Assembly (NCBI RefSeq): GCF_000143415.4
Contig: NW_003314277.1
Span: 1,560,083-1,624,082 of the forward strand
Direction of reading: 5' to 3'
DNA length: 64,000 nucleotides
From: Selaginella moellendorffii
Lineage: Eukaryota > Streptophyta > Lycopodiopsida > Selaginellales > Selaginellaceae
Under the pieces are notes generated by a model that saw nothing but the letters and a program-made list of their open reading frames with translations, did not search any database and was not told where the DNA came from. The position numbers and the translations under genes are program-made. This document shows, piece after piece, positions 1-10,122 of the stretch (positions are counted from its first letter, which is position 1; each line of letters starts with the position of its first letter).

Positions 1-480
1 CTAAAGGTACTTCTTCCATTCCTGTCTTTTTGTCACTCTTCACCGAGAGTAAGCACAAAAAGGCTGCCTTAGTTCCTTTAGTGAGTTGTCCTCTCGTGGA
101 CACCAGGTTTAAGCAGGAATCTTTGGCCTTGCTTTGCCCTACCTTTAGATCCTGGGCTTCCACCCTAGATCTTCTTCCTTGGGCATTCGCCAGTACCACA
201 AGGTTCCTACCTTGTCCATGCAGGGCTACCACGAACCGATTGAACCAATCCATTCCGAAGATCACGTCAAATCCCGCCATATCCAACACAGTGAAATCCA
301 TGTCTACTTTCCATGTCCCTACTTCGACTCTCGCTTGTCGAAGTACCTCATCGGTGCTTTGGCTACCTTGAACAAACTCCCCGATAGTTTCTTGGGCGAG
401 AAGGAGCTGTTTCCACTGACCTCCTTCTCGAGGATTTCCTTTTGCAGAACTCGAAGCCTAGAGAGGATCGGGAAGACATA
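1..480 (-). pseudogene. Ty3/gypsy gag-pol fragment (protease region), runs off the left edge
   Basis: Reading the minus strand from about 450 down to 1 gives one open frame containing FDVIFGMDWF (about 230-270) followed by NRFVVALHG. This is the usual sequence downstream of the retropepsin DTG motif in plant Ty3/gypsy polyproteins. The frame has an in-frame TAG near 435 and degenerates beyond it, so this is a truncated remnant. The true downstream part (RT, RNase H, IN) would lie left of the window. No LTR is visible here. Identification as gypsy rests on the GMDW motif and is fairly secure; the exact family is not determinable. Confidence 0.75.
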
Positions 481-1190
481 CTACTGGTTCTTCAAGCGCC
501 AAATTTCAGCGCTAGAGAATGAAAGAGTGGGGAAAAGTCCGATGCTAGTGCAGCTCCGACCATTCTTCTCAATCCCTGTCGGATAGACTCGAAGGAATGT
601 CCCCGAATGAGGCTCGAATGTGCTCTTGGCACAAGTGATCCAGGCCAGGCCAGGCCACAGCGACAACTAGCGCGTGGATCTCCGCCAGATCGGCATTGAT
701 AGCTGCCAAGAGAAATAACTGGACGCTCGAAAAAGAGTAACAAGGGCAAATGCCGCGATCGCAATCTTCCACGAGAAAGAACCTCGATCTTTCATCTTCT
801 GGAAGATTTCCAGTGCCCGCACTTTCCATACATTTCTATGACCAGATTAGCAAGGAACCTCGAGGCCACTGGAGACGATTTTCCTCGTGGATGCGCCTTC
901 CCCCTCCCAGATCTGTGCTCATCGCATTCTCGCCCAGGCGCCCACCGCTGGAGATCGCTCCTCCTTCCTGCAAATCTTCGCTGGATGGCACCTCCTCGTC
1001 AAGGCTCAAGAACGATGCCATGGAAAACCACCGCCATTGCCATTATACGCTACTGCTGCACATTTTCGATCCAAGGGGCTCTTTACCCGGGCGGTCTGCT
1101 GCTGCCGGGTGTGCTCTATGAGTCGAGCAACATGGTCTTTCTTCTCAGTCTCAGACATCTTCAAACTAGGCTCACAAGCACAAGCACTGC
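481..1190. other. Unassigned sequence
   Basis: About 700 bp of ordinary base composition. Several overlapping short frames exist on both strands (for example 750-1121 plus and 836-1021 minus), but none shows a recognisable domain, a convincing splice pattern or a clear start context. I see no RNA gene or terminal repeat here. Confidence 0.4.
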
Positions 1191-1470
1191 TTTTCCGCGG
1201 TATGTATGGTTCTTCTCGTGCTCATTTTGCTTATACTCTTGTCCAGTCCAGATCGCTTCATTCCTCATCTTCGCCACCCTTTGGCCTCGAGCATTTTCCA
1301 AGATAAAATGGAGGCCTGTAGTTCATCAACATCCAAGGCGTGGAGTGACCACAACGAGATGAGTTGGTGACCTGGTATACTTTTTTGTGTTATGCCATCT
1401 GCTCTTTGGAAACTTTTGAGAAAGCTTGCTCTCAGCTGATTGAGTTTGAGCTTGGTCAAGGCTCTCACAG
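1191..1470. repeat. Duplicated segment, copy A (partner at 4441-4705)
   Basis: The stretch from TATGTATGGTTCTTCTCG to the GGCTCTCAC sequence near 1470 is repeated almost letter for letter at 4441-4705 in the same orientation. Copy A has an additional short block (CTTCGCCACCCTTTGG region, about 1270-1290) that is absent from copy B. Neither copy shows a recognisable coding domain, so this may be a non-coding part of a duplicated locus or a low-copy transposable sequence. Confidence 0.8.
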
Positions 1471-2155
1471 GTTTATTGGATCTCTGGTGCAACCCTGGAG
1501 TTTTGTTTGTGGGTGAGTAAGCTTTCACGGTTTCAGAGCAATATATTATTGCCGCATCAAAATTTGGAGCTCCGAGTCTCACGCCCCGAGGATTTGAAAG
1601 GATCCAAACCTATGGACCTCCAGCTTTGACAACCAAGTGAAGAATAGATTCCCGGGACTAGGGTGCCTGGATCAAATCAAACTCGAGCTCAGACAAGCCA
1701 TCTTCCAGAACAATATCTTAAACAGATGTTGCTGGTTCTTGTTGCAGCATACTTATACTTTGTTTCTCAAAAGTAGCTTCTGCATCAGCTGCTTGCTCAG
1801 ATTGAGATACATACCTCCCATCCAACCCGTTTTGTTTGCCATGACCTCGCTAGAGCATGGAGAAAGCGAGAGTTTCATTCCATCGAGAAGAGAATGGTTT
1901 CTTTCTTGAGCTTGACAGTAGCAACGAGCACAAAACGAAAATCTCTTGCGCCGCTGTTTACATTATGGTATACGTTAAGAAGCAGTTAGTGTACACTTCG
2001 AACGGGAACCTGATGCTGGATATCTGGCTAGAATAAGAAAATATATTGGTAAGGTCACAGGTTCGAATCCACAGCCAGAGATCCAATCACATTTTTTTGT
2101 ATGAACGAGGATTTCTCTTCTCCGCAAAGTCGCTCTCGGAGCTAAATCTTCTATC
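1471..2155. other. Unassigned sequence with a lone B-box-like motif
   Basis: No domain-bearing ORF. At about 2060-2070 there is GGTTCGAATCC, a good RNA polymerase III B-box, but the flanking bases do not fold into a tRNA. It may be a fragment of a tRNA or of a tRNA-derived SINE. Confidence 0.35.
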
Positions 2156-3050
2156 GTGCCGATCGCGACGCCACGAATGATCCACGCCGCCGCGCCGGGT
2201 TCAGGCTCTTGGATCGCGCGATATTCCCTTTCGCTGGCAAATGCGAGCAGCAAGAACAGGGCATTCGATCGATGCGGCGTCAATCTTGTTCGATTGAATG
2301 CCCCAGAGGAATCTCGTGTCCTGCAACACGGTCGCACAATCCTCCATCAATCTCAACCAGGCAAACAAGATCTTGGATTGACGTGGTCGGTTGGCACTCA
2401 CTCAGTACACTGTATGCCCAGTCCGGGCATCATGAGATTTCCAAGAACAAGGAGTTCCGTGATCGTCTCCTGGAACGCGATGATCACCGCGTATGTGGCG
2501 GCATCCCGCATCCGAGAGTGAGAGTCTATATTTGATTGCGCCTCAGAGCGCCATGGAACTCGATGATAATGGCGCTCGCGCACCAGGGGCAAATTGTGGC
2601 AGCGAAATCGACCTTGGGCAAGAACGCCGGCCAAGGATCTCGTGTCCTGGACGAATCTACTGCCCAGAATGACAGGATGTTCCATGGGTTCCCCTTCCAG
2701 CAGTGAATACCAGAGGGGGGATTTGGCCACCTCCAAAGAGATCTTTGATTTCATGCCGGATGAAGACGTGGTACATGGACGGCGATGACGTCAGCCACCA
2801 AGGCTTCGTCGCCCTCACGAAGAACAGCTTCGGTCAAATCCCGGAGAAGAATCCAGTACCGTGGATCCTCGCATTTGCGAGAATGGGCATTTTGACAAGG
2901 CCGTTCACGAGATCCTGCGCAAGACCATTGTCTGCTGGATAGCTCTCACGCAAGTTTCAACTTGAGCGCCGCCATGAGCATGTTTGAGAGCATGAAGATG
3001 CGCACCTTGGTTTCCTGGATGACCAACGCTCAAAACGCTTGAAGGACAAA
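2156..3050 (+). pseudogene. Decayed PPR protein gene
   Basis: Plus-strand fragments in several frames carry PPR hallmarks in order: TLYAQSGHHE (about 2407), VIVSWNAMITAYVAAS (about 2460-2510), DLVSWTNLL (about 2640), EIFDFMPDEDVV (about 2740), FGQIPEKNPVPWILAFARMG (about 2830-2890) and MFESMKMRTLVSWM (about 2980-3020). These match the S-type repeats of the intact PPR gene at 6127-8049. Repeated frame changes and stops show it is not functional. It abuts the Crinkler-like pseudogene on the opposite strand at about 3050, so two unrelated remnants are juxtaposed. Confidence 0.8.
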
Positions 3051-3074
3051 ATCACACAACCATACTCAGGTGCT

Positions 3075-3853
3075 TCAATCCCTTTCGAAAGCTTCCACAG
3101 TCAGACCGTTTGCTTCTACATCCCAAAGAAACCAGGGGATACCTCCAAACCATTCAAACGCCATTTCAGCAGCATTCACTCTCTGCATTATCTCTTTGGC
3201 TTCTTCCTCGTAGTCCGTCACGCGTTTCCTCCAAGAAGACACAAGAGCATCGTACTCGTGCTTTTCCCACGGAGGCAGATAGCGAGTGAATGTTGTCCGC
3301 TTGGCTTTTCTGACATTGAACTCGTCTGGTGATGAAGCAGCAACAAGGGTTTTATTTCCAACCATCCGCCCCAAGTCCACTCACTGATCTATGAGATGGT
3401 AATCTACTTTGCTGTCCAGCACAATCTCCTGAGGGAAGTCTTCTCTATTCACCACCCTGAGCTTGTCACCCTCGAACATCAAAACAGTCGCTCTGGACTC
3501 GTAGATCATGACCGGAAGTACCAGAGGAATGCAGATTTACCAACCCCCGAATTTCCATTCAAATGGCAGCACAACATCCACATGAACGGCACCAGGATCT
3601 TCCTGATCTCTTTGTACAACGCATCGAATATCTCCTTCACGTACAGCTTCAGAATATTGTTGTGGAATGTGGTCAGACGAGCACCTTGAGCAAGAAATTT
3701 CATCCGTTCCAGATGGAACATTGATCCACCATGCCTGCTGAGATCTCCTAACATAGACTGCATGTTCCCACAGGAGGCAAAGCATATTATTGTACGTTTT
3801 AATTGAAAAGCATTTAGCTCAAGCGTTACAATGTTGCTATCCAATAAGAGCAC
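3075..3853 (-). pseudogene. Crinkler/RHS-like P-loop protein, broken
   Basis: Two minus-strand frames make up one ancestral protein. The upstream part (3853 to 3506) contains EIFDALYKEIRK and then GNSGVGKSAFLWY, a Walker A P-loop. After a frame change near 3510 the second part continues with a beta-rich stretch (TVLMFEGD), KTLVAASSPDEF, RYLPPWEKHEYDAL and ends with EWFGGIPWFLWD at about 3110. This order of P-loop, TLVAAS-P, PPW and GGIPR-like motif is known from the Crinkler/RHS class of eukaryotic effector-like NTPases. An in-frame TGA lies just before the DLGRMV segment (about 3378). The N-terminal targeting region and C-terminal effector domain are missing. I describe it as a dead copy and do not reconstruct it. 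Confidence 0.65.
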
Positions 3854-4139
3854 AACTCCTTAAAATGGACATTCCAACAATGGCCTAATCTTCATTATTG
3901 AGCTTAGTCCTTGTAAAAGATTGTAACCGAGCTTAGTCTTTGTGCTGTGGGTTCCTTGTAAAAGATTGTAATTAGAAGTTCTATGAGCTAAAAGAGTGAT
4001 GGAATCACAAGGAATTCAATCACGGTGGCGTTCTTCAGGCCACTTTAGCACACGACAATGACATCCTCAATGTTAACAATCCACCTTGCGTGTACTAGTG
4101 CTCCACGATCGGGCAAGTCTCCGCATAGGTTCATCATTT
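3854..4139. other. Unassigned short spacer with an imperfect direct repeat
   Basis: Contains two near copies of a 25-30 bp unit around GAGCTTAGTC and CTTGTAAAAGATTGTAA at about 3900-3970. No gene is visible. Confidence 0.4.
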
Positions 4140-4440
4140 GGCGAGGAGCCCCACGTAGCTACATGTTATAACTTATGTCTAGCATTCTTGAGGCCAGTTT
4201 CGTCATACTAGATGGTACATCCTGACAAAGAACTTTTCTAATTTCGGAAGTGAATGTGATCTAGTCGGGAAGCCATTCCTTCCAAGACCATGTCCTGGTA
4301 GAGGATCAAATTAAAGCGTGGAAGAATTTCCCAGTGAGAGCGTAGGCCTAGCAGTCCATGCGACAATGTTGTGGCACTCGGGCATTTGATCGAACATTGC
4401 CCGTGCCATGTGTGTGTCGTTTTGAGTGTAGAACTCATGC
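4140..4440 (-). pseudogene. PPR gene fragment
   Basis: The minus strand reads THMARAMFDQMPECHNIVAW (about 4420-4360), then after a frame change LYQDMVLEGMASRLDHIHF (about 4310-4250). This matches the PPR pattern of ARxMFDxMPxxNVVSW followed by LFxxMxLEGxxPDxITF. Further downstream, RQMMNLCGDLPDRGALVHA is compatible with the end of a PPR array. It is frameshifted and short, hence a pseudogene. The duplicated non-coding segment (copy B) begins at its 5' side. Confidence 0.6.
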
Positions 4441-4705
4441 TTTTCCACGGTATGTATGGTTCTTCTCGTGCTCATTTTGCTTATACTCTTGTCCAGATTG
4501 CTTCATTCCTCATAAATGTATTTTCCAAGATAAATGGAGGCCTGTAGTTCATCAACATCCAAGGCGTGGAGTGACCACAATGCAACTTGTGATGAGATGA
4601 GTTTGTGACCTGGTACACTTTTGTGTTATGCCATCTGCTCTTTGGAAACTTTTGAGAAAGCTTGCTCTCAGCTGATTGAGTTTGAGCTCGGTCAAGGCTC
4701 TCACA
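4441..4705. repeat. Duplicated segment, copy B (partner at 1191-1470)
   Basis: Direct-orientation duplicate of 1191-1470, about 90% identical by eye with one ~24-bp block missing. Copies A and B are 3 kb apart and bracket a PPR pseudogene and the Crinkler-like pseudogene. Confidence 0.8.
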
Positions 4706-6022
4706 AGATTGGACAATAGTGTGAAAGACAGAAGATGGCCATACTTTTGGCACCCAAAACCATGTGTTTGACGACAAGCTTAACTTTCTAGTTGCACCAA
4801 GATCACCACCAATTCCACGAGGTGTGACTTGTTTATGTTTCCGCAGACAGGATCCATCGCCACCTTGAGGAAGCTCGTGAAGTTGATCGTCGAGATTACC
4901 CCAGACTGCAATTGTCCAGAGCCTGAAATGGCTTGGTTGATTCTGGGCTGGAAACGCTTTGGAAGCGATTATGTTGGAAAGGTATCGATTCGGCCAATAG
5001 CTGCTCTCCAGGATCCGCGTGGATCCTCCAAATCTCTGGCCTCGCAGCCCCTGGATGTTGTCCACGTGGATAGTTAGAAAAATCTTCCTTTGCATTCAAA
5101 TCTAATGAGAGGTGCTGAAACTATATTTTATTATCTCCCAGTGTTCATGGCTTTGTGGTTGTAGCATGGATGCTGTAATGTTCTATTGTGTAGGGTTGCT
5201 GGGTTCAATTCCCATCTGCCTCAACTTTCAATTAAGATTAATATGGTATTAGGGTTGCCCCCTAAACATCAACACTATTTTATTATTTTTTGCCCCCTAA
5301 ACGTGAATACTATTTTATTATTTTATTATTAAATTAACTGTGTTGAGTTAAGTACCATCTCCACTGTAGTCATGCAATCAAATTTTGTGGAAGGGAAGAT
5401 ATATATTTGATTTGCTCCAGCAGCACATAAACAGCACAAACATGCCATTGAGCTTACCAATTCAATCATATATACCAAATTCTCATCAGTTGTCACTTCA
5501 GCATAATCGATCAATCACACACAATGTTGTGCCATTGAATTCTCGATGACCCTGCCAGCATATGCAAACCTTCCTCACCATTTGAACAAGAAAGACGCTA
5601 GACAACAAGCTAGAAATAGTGAATGAGAATGAACTTTTAAACGCAGTTTATATTAGTGGTAAACCGGGTCGCAGTCGCTACCATGGCGCGCTCTGCCATC
5701 TGGAAGCATGGACGCTGGACGAGTTGATGGAATGTAGGGACTCTGGGCTTCACGGATGCCTAGCTTGCACACCGTTTCTTCTACTGCGGTGGAGAAGTTT
5801 TGGACAGCGGGAAAGCCTATCGAGAACCTGAAAAGTATCATGGAGTCCCGGGCTCCAACAAGTTGGGAGGAAATGCGGAGGATCTCGTGATAACCAACTG
5901 TCTTCGCCATTATCATCTCCAAAGGGAGCCCGATTGCAGTATAAAATTTGGATCCGGTAGAGAATGGGATTTCATTATAGAGATCGGTGAAGAAGTTCGA
6001 TATTTGCTTACTTCACAAGGTC
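4706..6022. other. Unassigned region before the tRNA; a short direct repeat and a degenerate tRNA-like motif
   Basis: No recognisable protein. At 5141-5225 a B-box (GGTTCAATTCC) sits about 50 nt after an A-box-like stretch, but the arms do not pair, so this is at best a tRNA relic. At about 5255-5330 the unit GCCCCCTAAACRT followed by ACTATTTTATTATT occurs twice. Short frames at 4829-5077 (+), 5653-5922 (-) and 5800-6045 (+) show no known motif. Confidence 0.35.
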
Positions 6023-6094
6023 GGGCATTTGGTCTAGTGGTATGATTCTCGCTTTGGGTGCGAGAGGTCGCGAGTTCGATTCTCGCAATGCCCC
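6023..6094 (+). tRNA. tRNA-Pro(UGG)
   Basis: A complete 72-nt cloverleaf. The acceptor stem GGGCATT (6023-6029) pairs with AATGCCC (6087-6093). The anticodon stem is CTCGC/GCGAG around the loop TTTGGGT, giving anticodon TGG (proline). The T-arm is GCGAG/CTCGC with loop TTCGATT, and the discriminator base is C. The internal A-box (GGTCTAGTGGT) and B-box (AGTTCGATTCT) are intact and there is no intron. CCA is not encoded, as expected for a nuclear gene. Confidence 0.95.
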
Positions 6095-6105
6095 GGCAAT
6101 TCTTG

Positions 6106-6111
6106 TTTTTT
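6106..6111 (+). terminator. RNA polymerase III terminator of tRNA-Pro
   Basis: A run of six T starts 12 nt after the tRNA 3' end, with a second T5 run at 6115-6119. Position and length are standard for Pol III termination. It lies between the tRNA and the stop codon of the opposing PPR gene. Confidence 0.7.
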
Positions 6112-6126
6112 CTCTTTTTGTTTTGT

Positions 6127-8049
6127 TCAAGTCTCCATTTCTTTTGCGCCAAGCGAATATATGTTGGTGATTAGCACGTAAGCTTCAGTGCCTTGTGGAT
6201 CTAGATCAATCAAATTCTCAGCTGCTAGTTTTCCCAGCTCAACACTAAACTGGCTTCTACAGGCTCCCAGGAAGCACGTCCAGTCCAGAGCATCTGGCAC
6301 AAAAGGCATATTCGCCACAAGATCCTCGGCATCTCTCAGGCGATTGGCCCTTCCCAGAGCATCAACCACGCACAAGTAGTGAGGCTTTGCAGGAAAAATG
6401 CCAAAGTCCGAGACCATTGACCGGAAAACGCATCCTGCGGAATATACCCCTCCCATGTGGCTGCATGCGACGAGGACCGGAACGAACCAAGCCTGCTCGC
6501 AAGCCTCTGCGGTGTTTCCCTGATTGAAAGTTTGTAGAGTTTCACTGGCATGGCCATTGTATGCATAGATCGCTAGCATTGTGTTCCAGGAGACCGGGTC
6601 TCGCTCTGGAAAGGAATCGAACAGCCGACGTGCCAGGGAAACGCTGGGCATTGCGGAGAGCATCGAGTTCCAAGATGCCAAAGTCCTGTGTGGCATCTTG
6701 TCAAAGAGTGCTTTAGATTCCTGGATATACCTTTGTCTGGCATATGCTGTAAGGAGTATGTTTGAGGCTAATGAGTTGTGCTCTGGCATAGCGTCGAAAA
6801 GATTCCTTACCATTTGCGCATCACTCGCTTGCGAATATCCGGATAACAAAGTTGACCACGAAACTATATTCTTCTGGGGCATATTCTCAAACACAAACTG
6901 TGCTAAAGACATATGCCCATTTCGGATATATGCTGCAATATTCGAGTTAAGCGAGAAGAGGTCGTGTCTAGGCATTAAGTTGAAAAAGCTCTGAGCTTCA
7001 ATTAAACTGGTACAAGCCTCAGAAATCATTGCAAACATAATATTCCAGGAGACAACATTTTTCTGTGGCATTTCAGCAAATACTCTCTTAGCTTCTGGCA
7101 TTTTCCCAGATGTGCTATATGCCAATAGCAAAGCAGTCCACGAAAAAATATCCCATTCTTTCATTTTATAAAAAAGAATCTTTGCTTTCTCTACACAGCC
7201 GTTGTGAGCGTAAGCGGAAAGCATTGCATTGAGTGATACCAGATTCCATTGAGGCATTTGAAGATGTATAGTTTGCGCAAGCTCTAAATGCCCGCTTTGG
7301 GCATATGCAGTAAGCATAATTGTCTGGCATGCTATGTCCCTCTCGGGCATAGAATCGAATATCCTCTTCGTTCTCTCCAGGTTTCCACGGCGGGCATACA
7401 ATTCCAGCACAGAACTCCACGAGAACAGATCGCGCAGCTCCATCGCCCGGAAGAACATCTCTGCGTTCCTCTCATCGCCCAATGCCGCGTACGCCGCGAG
7501 CATCACATTCTCCGCCACGAGATTGTGCTCGGGCATGGAATCGAAGAGCTGTTTGGCGTCAAAGAATTGATTGCGCTGCTGGGCGATGGCTGCGAGGAGC
7601 GACGTCCACGAGACGAGATCCAAATGTGGCATCCGAGAGACGAATAGCATCTGGGCGTCGTCGATCCGTCCGGCGCGGGCAAATGCCGCGAGCATCGACG
7701 AGCAGCTGACGAGATCGTGCTGGGGCATCCGATCGAAGGCGTGCGCAGCCTCAGCGATATGCCCGTTTCGGGCATACGCGCCGAGCAATGCCGTCCAGGA
7801 CACCACGTCCGGGGCACCGATCCGGTCGAAGATATTGCGCGCGTGGGCGATGCTCCCACACGCCCCGTAGAGCCCGATGAGCTTGTTGGAGATGAAAGCA
7901 TCCCGGGCGAGAAGAGGATCTTCCTTGATCTGGCGATCGATTTCCCTGGCAGTGGGAAGATCTTTGCAAGATTGTATGAAGCCGAGCGCTTGTTTCCTGT
8001 CCATCTTAGGGTTTATCGTGAGGAGCGGGAAAACGAATCTTCTTAGCAT
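6127..8049 (-). CDS. Pentatricopeptide repeat (PPR) protein, probably organellar RNA processing or editing
   Basis: An uninterrupted 640-codon frame without introns. The N-terminus ([15 protein letters not shown]) is basic and hydrophobic, as expected for a mitochondrial or plastid presequence; Met16 is an alternative start. From about residue 45 to 520 it consists of roughly fifteen PPR motifs, almost all of the short ~31-residue S type, with recurring (V/L)xSWxxLLxAYAxxGxxxxAxxxFDxMP. Near residues 540-630 it has an E-motif-like tail ([34 protein letters not shown]). Family members bind organellar transcripts base by base. The protein ends abruptly inside the E1 motif and has no E2 or DYW domain; the stop lies 33 bp from tRNA-Pro. 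Its start codon is 144 bp from the divergent DnaJ-ferredoxin gene, so a shared promoter is likely. Confidence 0.92.
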   Translation of the reverse strand: MLRRFVFPLLTINPKMDRKQALGFIQSCKDLPTAREIDRQIKEDPLLARDAFISNKLIGLYGACGSIAHARNIFDRIGAPDVVSWTALLGAYARNGHIAEAAHAFDRMPQHDLVSCSSMLAAFARAGRIDDAQMLFVSRMPHLDLVSWTSLLAAIAQQRNQFFDAKQLFDSMPEHNLVAENVMLAAYAALGDERNAEMFFRAMELRDLFSWSSVLELYARRGNLERTKRIFDSMPERDIACQTIMLTAYAQSGHLELAQTIHLQMPQWNLVSLNAMLSAYAHNGCVEKAKILFYKMKEWDIFSWTALLLAYSTSGKMPEAKRVFAEMPQKNVVSWNIMFAMISEACTSLIEAQSFFNLMPRHDLFSLNSNIAAYIRNGHMSLAQFVFENMPQKNIVSWSTLLSGYSQASDAQMVRNLFDAMPEHNSLASNILLTAYARQRYIQESKALFDKMPHRTLASWNSMLSAMPSVSLARRLFDSFPERDPVSWNTMLAIYAYNGHASETLQTFNQGNTAEACEQAWFVPVLVACSHMGGVYSAGCVFRSMVSDFGIFPAKPHYLCVVDALGRANRLRDAEDLVANMPFVPDALDWTCFLGACRSQFSVELGKLAAENLIDLDPQGTEAYVLITNIYSLGAKEMET

Positions 8050-8193
8050 AATTTTGAAATAAATCCAACGGTCTAGATTTGTTTGAATACTACCGTCAAA
8101 ATCTAGTAAACAAGTGGAAAGCGAGGAAGATATTTGAGGATACTTTCAGGCTTTCGTCTCTCTCGTTCTGGCGATGGTGCTCACTGGATCGAA
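8050..8193. promoter_or_regulatory. Compact divergent promoter region (PPR / DnaJ-ferredoxin)
   Basis: Only 144 bp separate the start codons of the two head-to-head genes, both of which are predicted to encode organelle-targeted proteins. No clear TATA box is visible. Joint control is an inference from the spacing. Confidence 0.45.
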
Positions 8194-9930
8194 ATGGTCG
8201 CCATCGCCAATGCTGTGGGAGCTCCAGCAGCGCAAGCTCGTCTCTCCCGCCTCGAGGTAAAATGTTCTCTGGATTTCTGACCGATTTTCAGTGGATTGGG
8301 ATTTTAGGCAGTGCAAAGCCGCGGCTAGCAAGCAAGAACACACTGGAAGCGGCACAAATCAGCAAGATTACTATGAAATTCTCGGTGTTCTTCCGGGTTC
8401 CAGCATGGAAGCCATCCGCAAGGCGTATAGAAAGCTCCAGAAGCAACATCATCCAGACATTTCGGGATCAAAGGTAAAAGAAGACTAGAAACCTCATGGA
8501 TGATTTTCTTAGTTTCTTTCTTGTCCAGGGCCACGCAATGACTCTCATGCTAAACGAGGCCTACCAAGTTCTAAGCGATGAACGTTTGCGTTCCAAGTAT
8601 GATGCTTCGCAGCCTCACTTGGCATCAACTAGAACGATGAATTACTACTACTCCAAGCCTTCGTTTACTGGATCCATGTATAGTACCTGGAATGGACCGG
8701 ACAGGCCACAAGGCATCTTTGTTGACGAGAACGTGTGCATAGGTAAAGAACAAAAGCCTTTCTCTTCATTTTCACTATTTTATCTTTTATCTATTTTGGA
8801 AAATAACAGGCTGCCGAGAATGCGCGTTTGCAGCAAAAAATACTTTTCTTTTCGATGAATCCACTGGTTGTGCCCGTGTCAAAGCACAATGGGGTGATTC
8901 GGACGAGACTGTCAAAGTAAGTGAAACTTATCTTCTTCTTTTCTTAAAGCTTGGTTTTTCTTTTTCGTCTTTTTTTTTTTTTTTTTTGCAAAAGGTGGCG
9001 ATACAAACTTGCCCAGTGAATTGTATTCACTGGGTCGAGCGATCTGATCTATCTATCTATGAATATTTGATTCGTCCACAGCCGAGGCCTAGCAATGGAG
9101 TATACGGCGGTGGATGGGAGAGGCCCTCCAACATCTTCATGGCTGCAAAGGCTTTCAAGCACCAGCACCACAAATCACAGCAGCAGGATAAAGGTTTGCA
9201 CAGTTCTTACAAAGTTTTCTTCTAGTTTCTTCTCACTGATCAGTTCACTGCTATTCTAGATTCAAGCTTGAATATGTCCGAGACTCCAGCACAAAGAAAA
9301 GCTCGGATGGACGCAGATTTAAAGCTGAAAATGGGACCGTTCTGGAGCATGTTTGCATGGATGAATGGCAACGCTTCGTCCGGGACAAGGCGTTCCAACG
9401 CTGCTGGAAGCGTAAAGTCCGAAAGGAGGAGACCCCTGTTTGGGAAAGCTTGCACCTCCGAGATTTTCAGCCATCGCATTGCACTGGCAGATAAAGCAAA
9501 GGTAAGTTTCTGGTTTTTCTTCTCTAGATTCCATAGTAACTTTCCTTGGCAGACTGTTGCTATGATTCAAGAGTGGGCCATCAACTTTGCATCGTCCAGC
9601 GAGCTTCCCTTGCCGATGCCTTTCCAAGCGGACTCGAACGAAAATGGCGTGCAACTCAAGCTAATCTCCACTGGCGATGGAGTCTTAAAGTCGATCGGTT
9701 CTTTCCTAGTGACCTGCGAGATTCAAGAGCCAGTAAGTACTCCTCAAGAACAAGAAGAACAAGGAGGAAGCGATCAGTCACAACCCGAGTGCTTCGTTTG
9801 CATCACTCGGCTTGGTTCCACGACAACAGGCCCACTCCCCGGTGAATCCAGGATCGTCAAACTTGTAAGAGATTTACTGCTCCAGCGAGATTCTTCGTAT
9901 GCTTCTTATCGCATTCCTCGCTCTGTCTAA
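8194..9930 (+). CDS. Plastid-type DnaJ protein with 4Fe-4S ferredoxin domain (DJC76/77/82-like)
   Basis: Seven exons join in frame into 454 residues: 8194-8256, 8312-8473, 8529-8742, 8810-8916, 8995-9193, 9260-9501 and 9553-9930, all with GT-AG introns of 51-78 nt. The N-terminus (MVAIANAVGAPAAQARLSRL) is Ala/Ser/Arg-rich, like a transit peptide. Residues about 40-105 form a J-domain (DYYEILGV, AYRKLQKQHHPD with the HPD signature, YQVLSDERLRSKYD). A bacterial-type ferredoxin follows: CIGCRECAF and the distal CPVNCIHWV supply four cysteines for a 4Fe-4S cluster. The C-terminal half is a family-specific region without known motif. Arabidopsis relatives are chloroplast proteins. An alternative upstream ATG at 8174 is out of frame with exon 2. 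No UTR evidence is available. Confidence 0.9.
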
Positions 9931-10122
9931 AACGAAGGATCTAGCAACCGTGTATATAAGCCAACAAGATTAAGTTGCAACAAAATTAAATTTGGACTAC
10001 ATAAATTTTAAAGACGCTCGTCCGCGTGACAGGACCACTATACTACAACGACAATGACTTGATGCTATTTTTCCATTAGGGTAAAATTTTAACCTTTAAA
10101 AGGCCTTACAAGTTTAGGGCTT

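Noticed and set aside
2020-2095. Possible tRNA around GGTTCGAATCC
   Set aside because: No cloverleaf can be drawn, so only an isolated B-box remains.
5141-5225. tRNA-like stretch with a good B-box
   Set aside because: Acceptor and anticodon stems do not pair. At best a tRNA or SINE relic.
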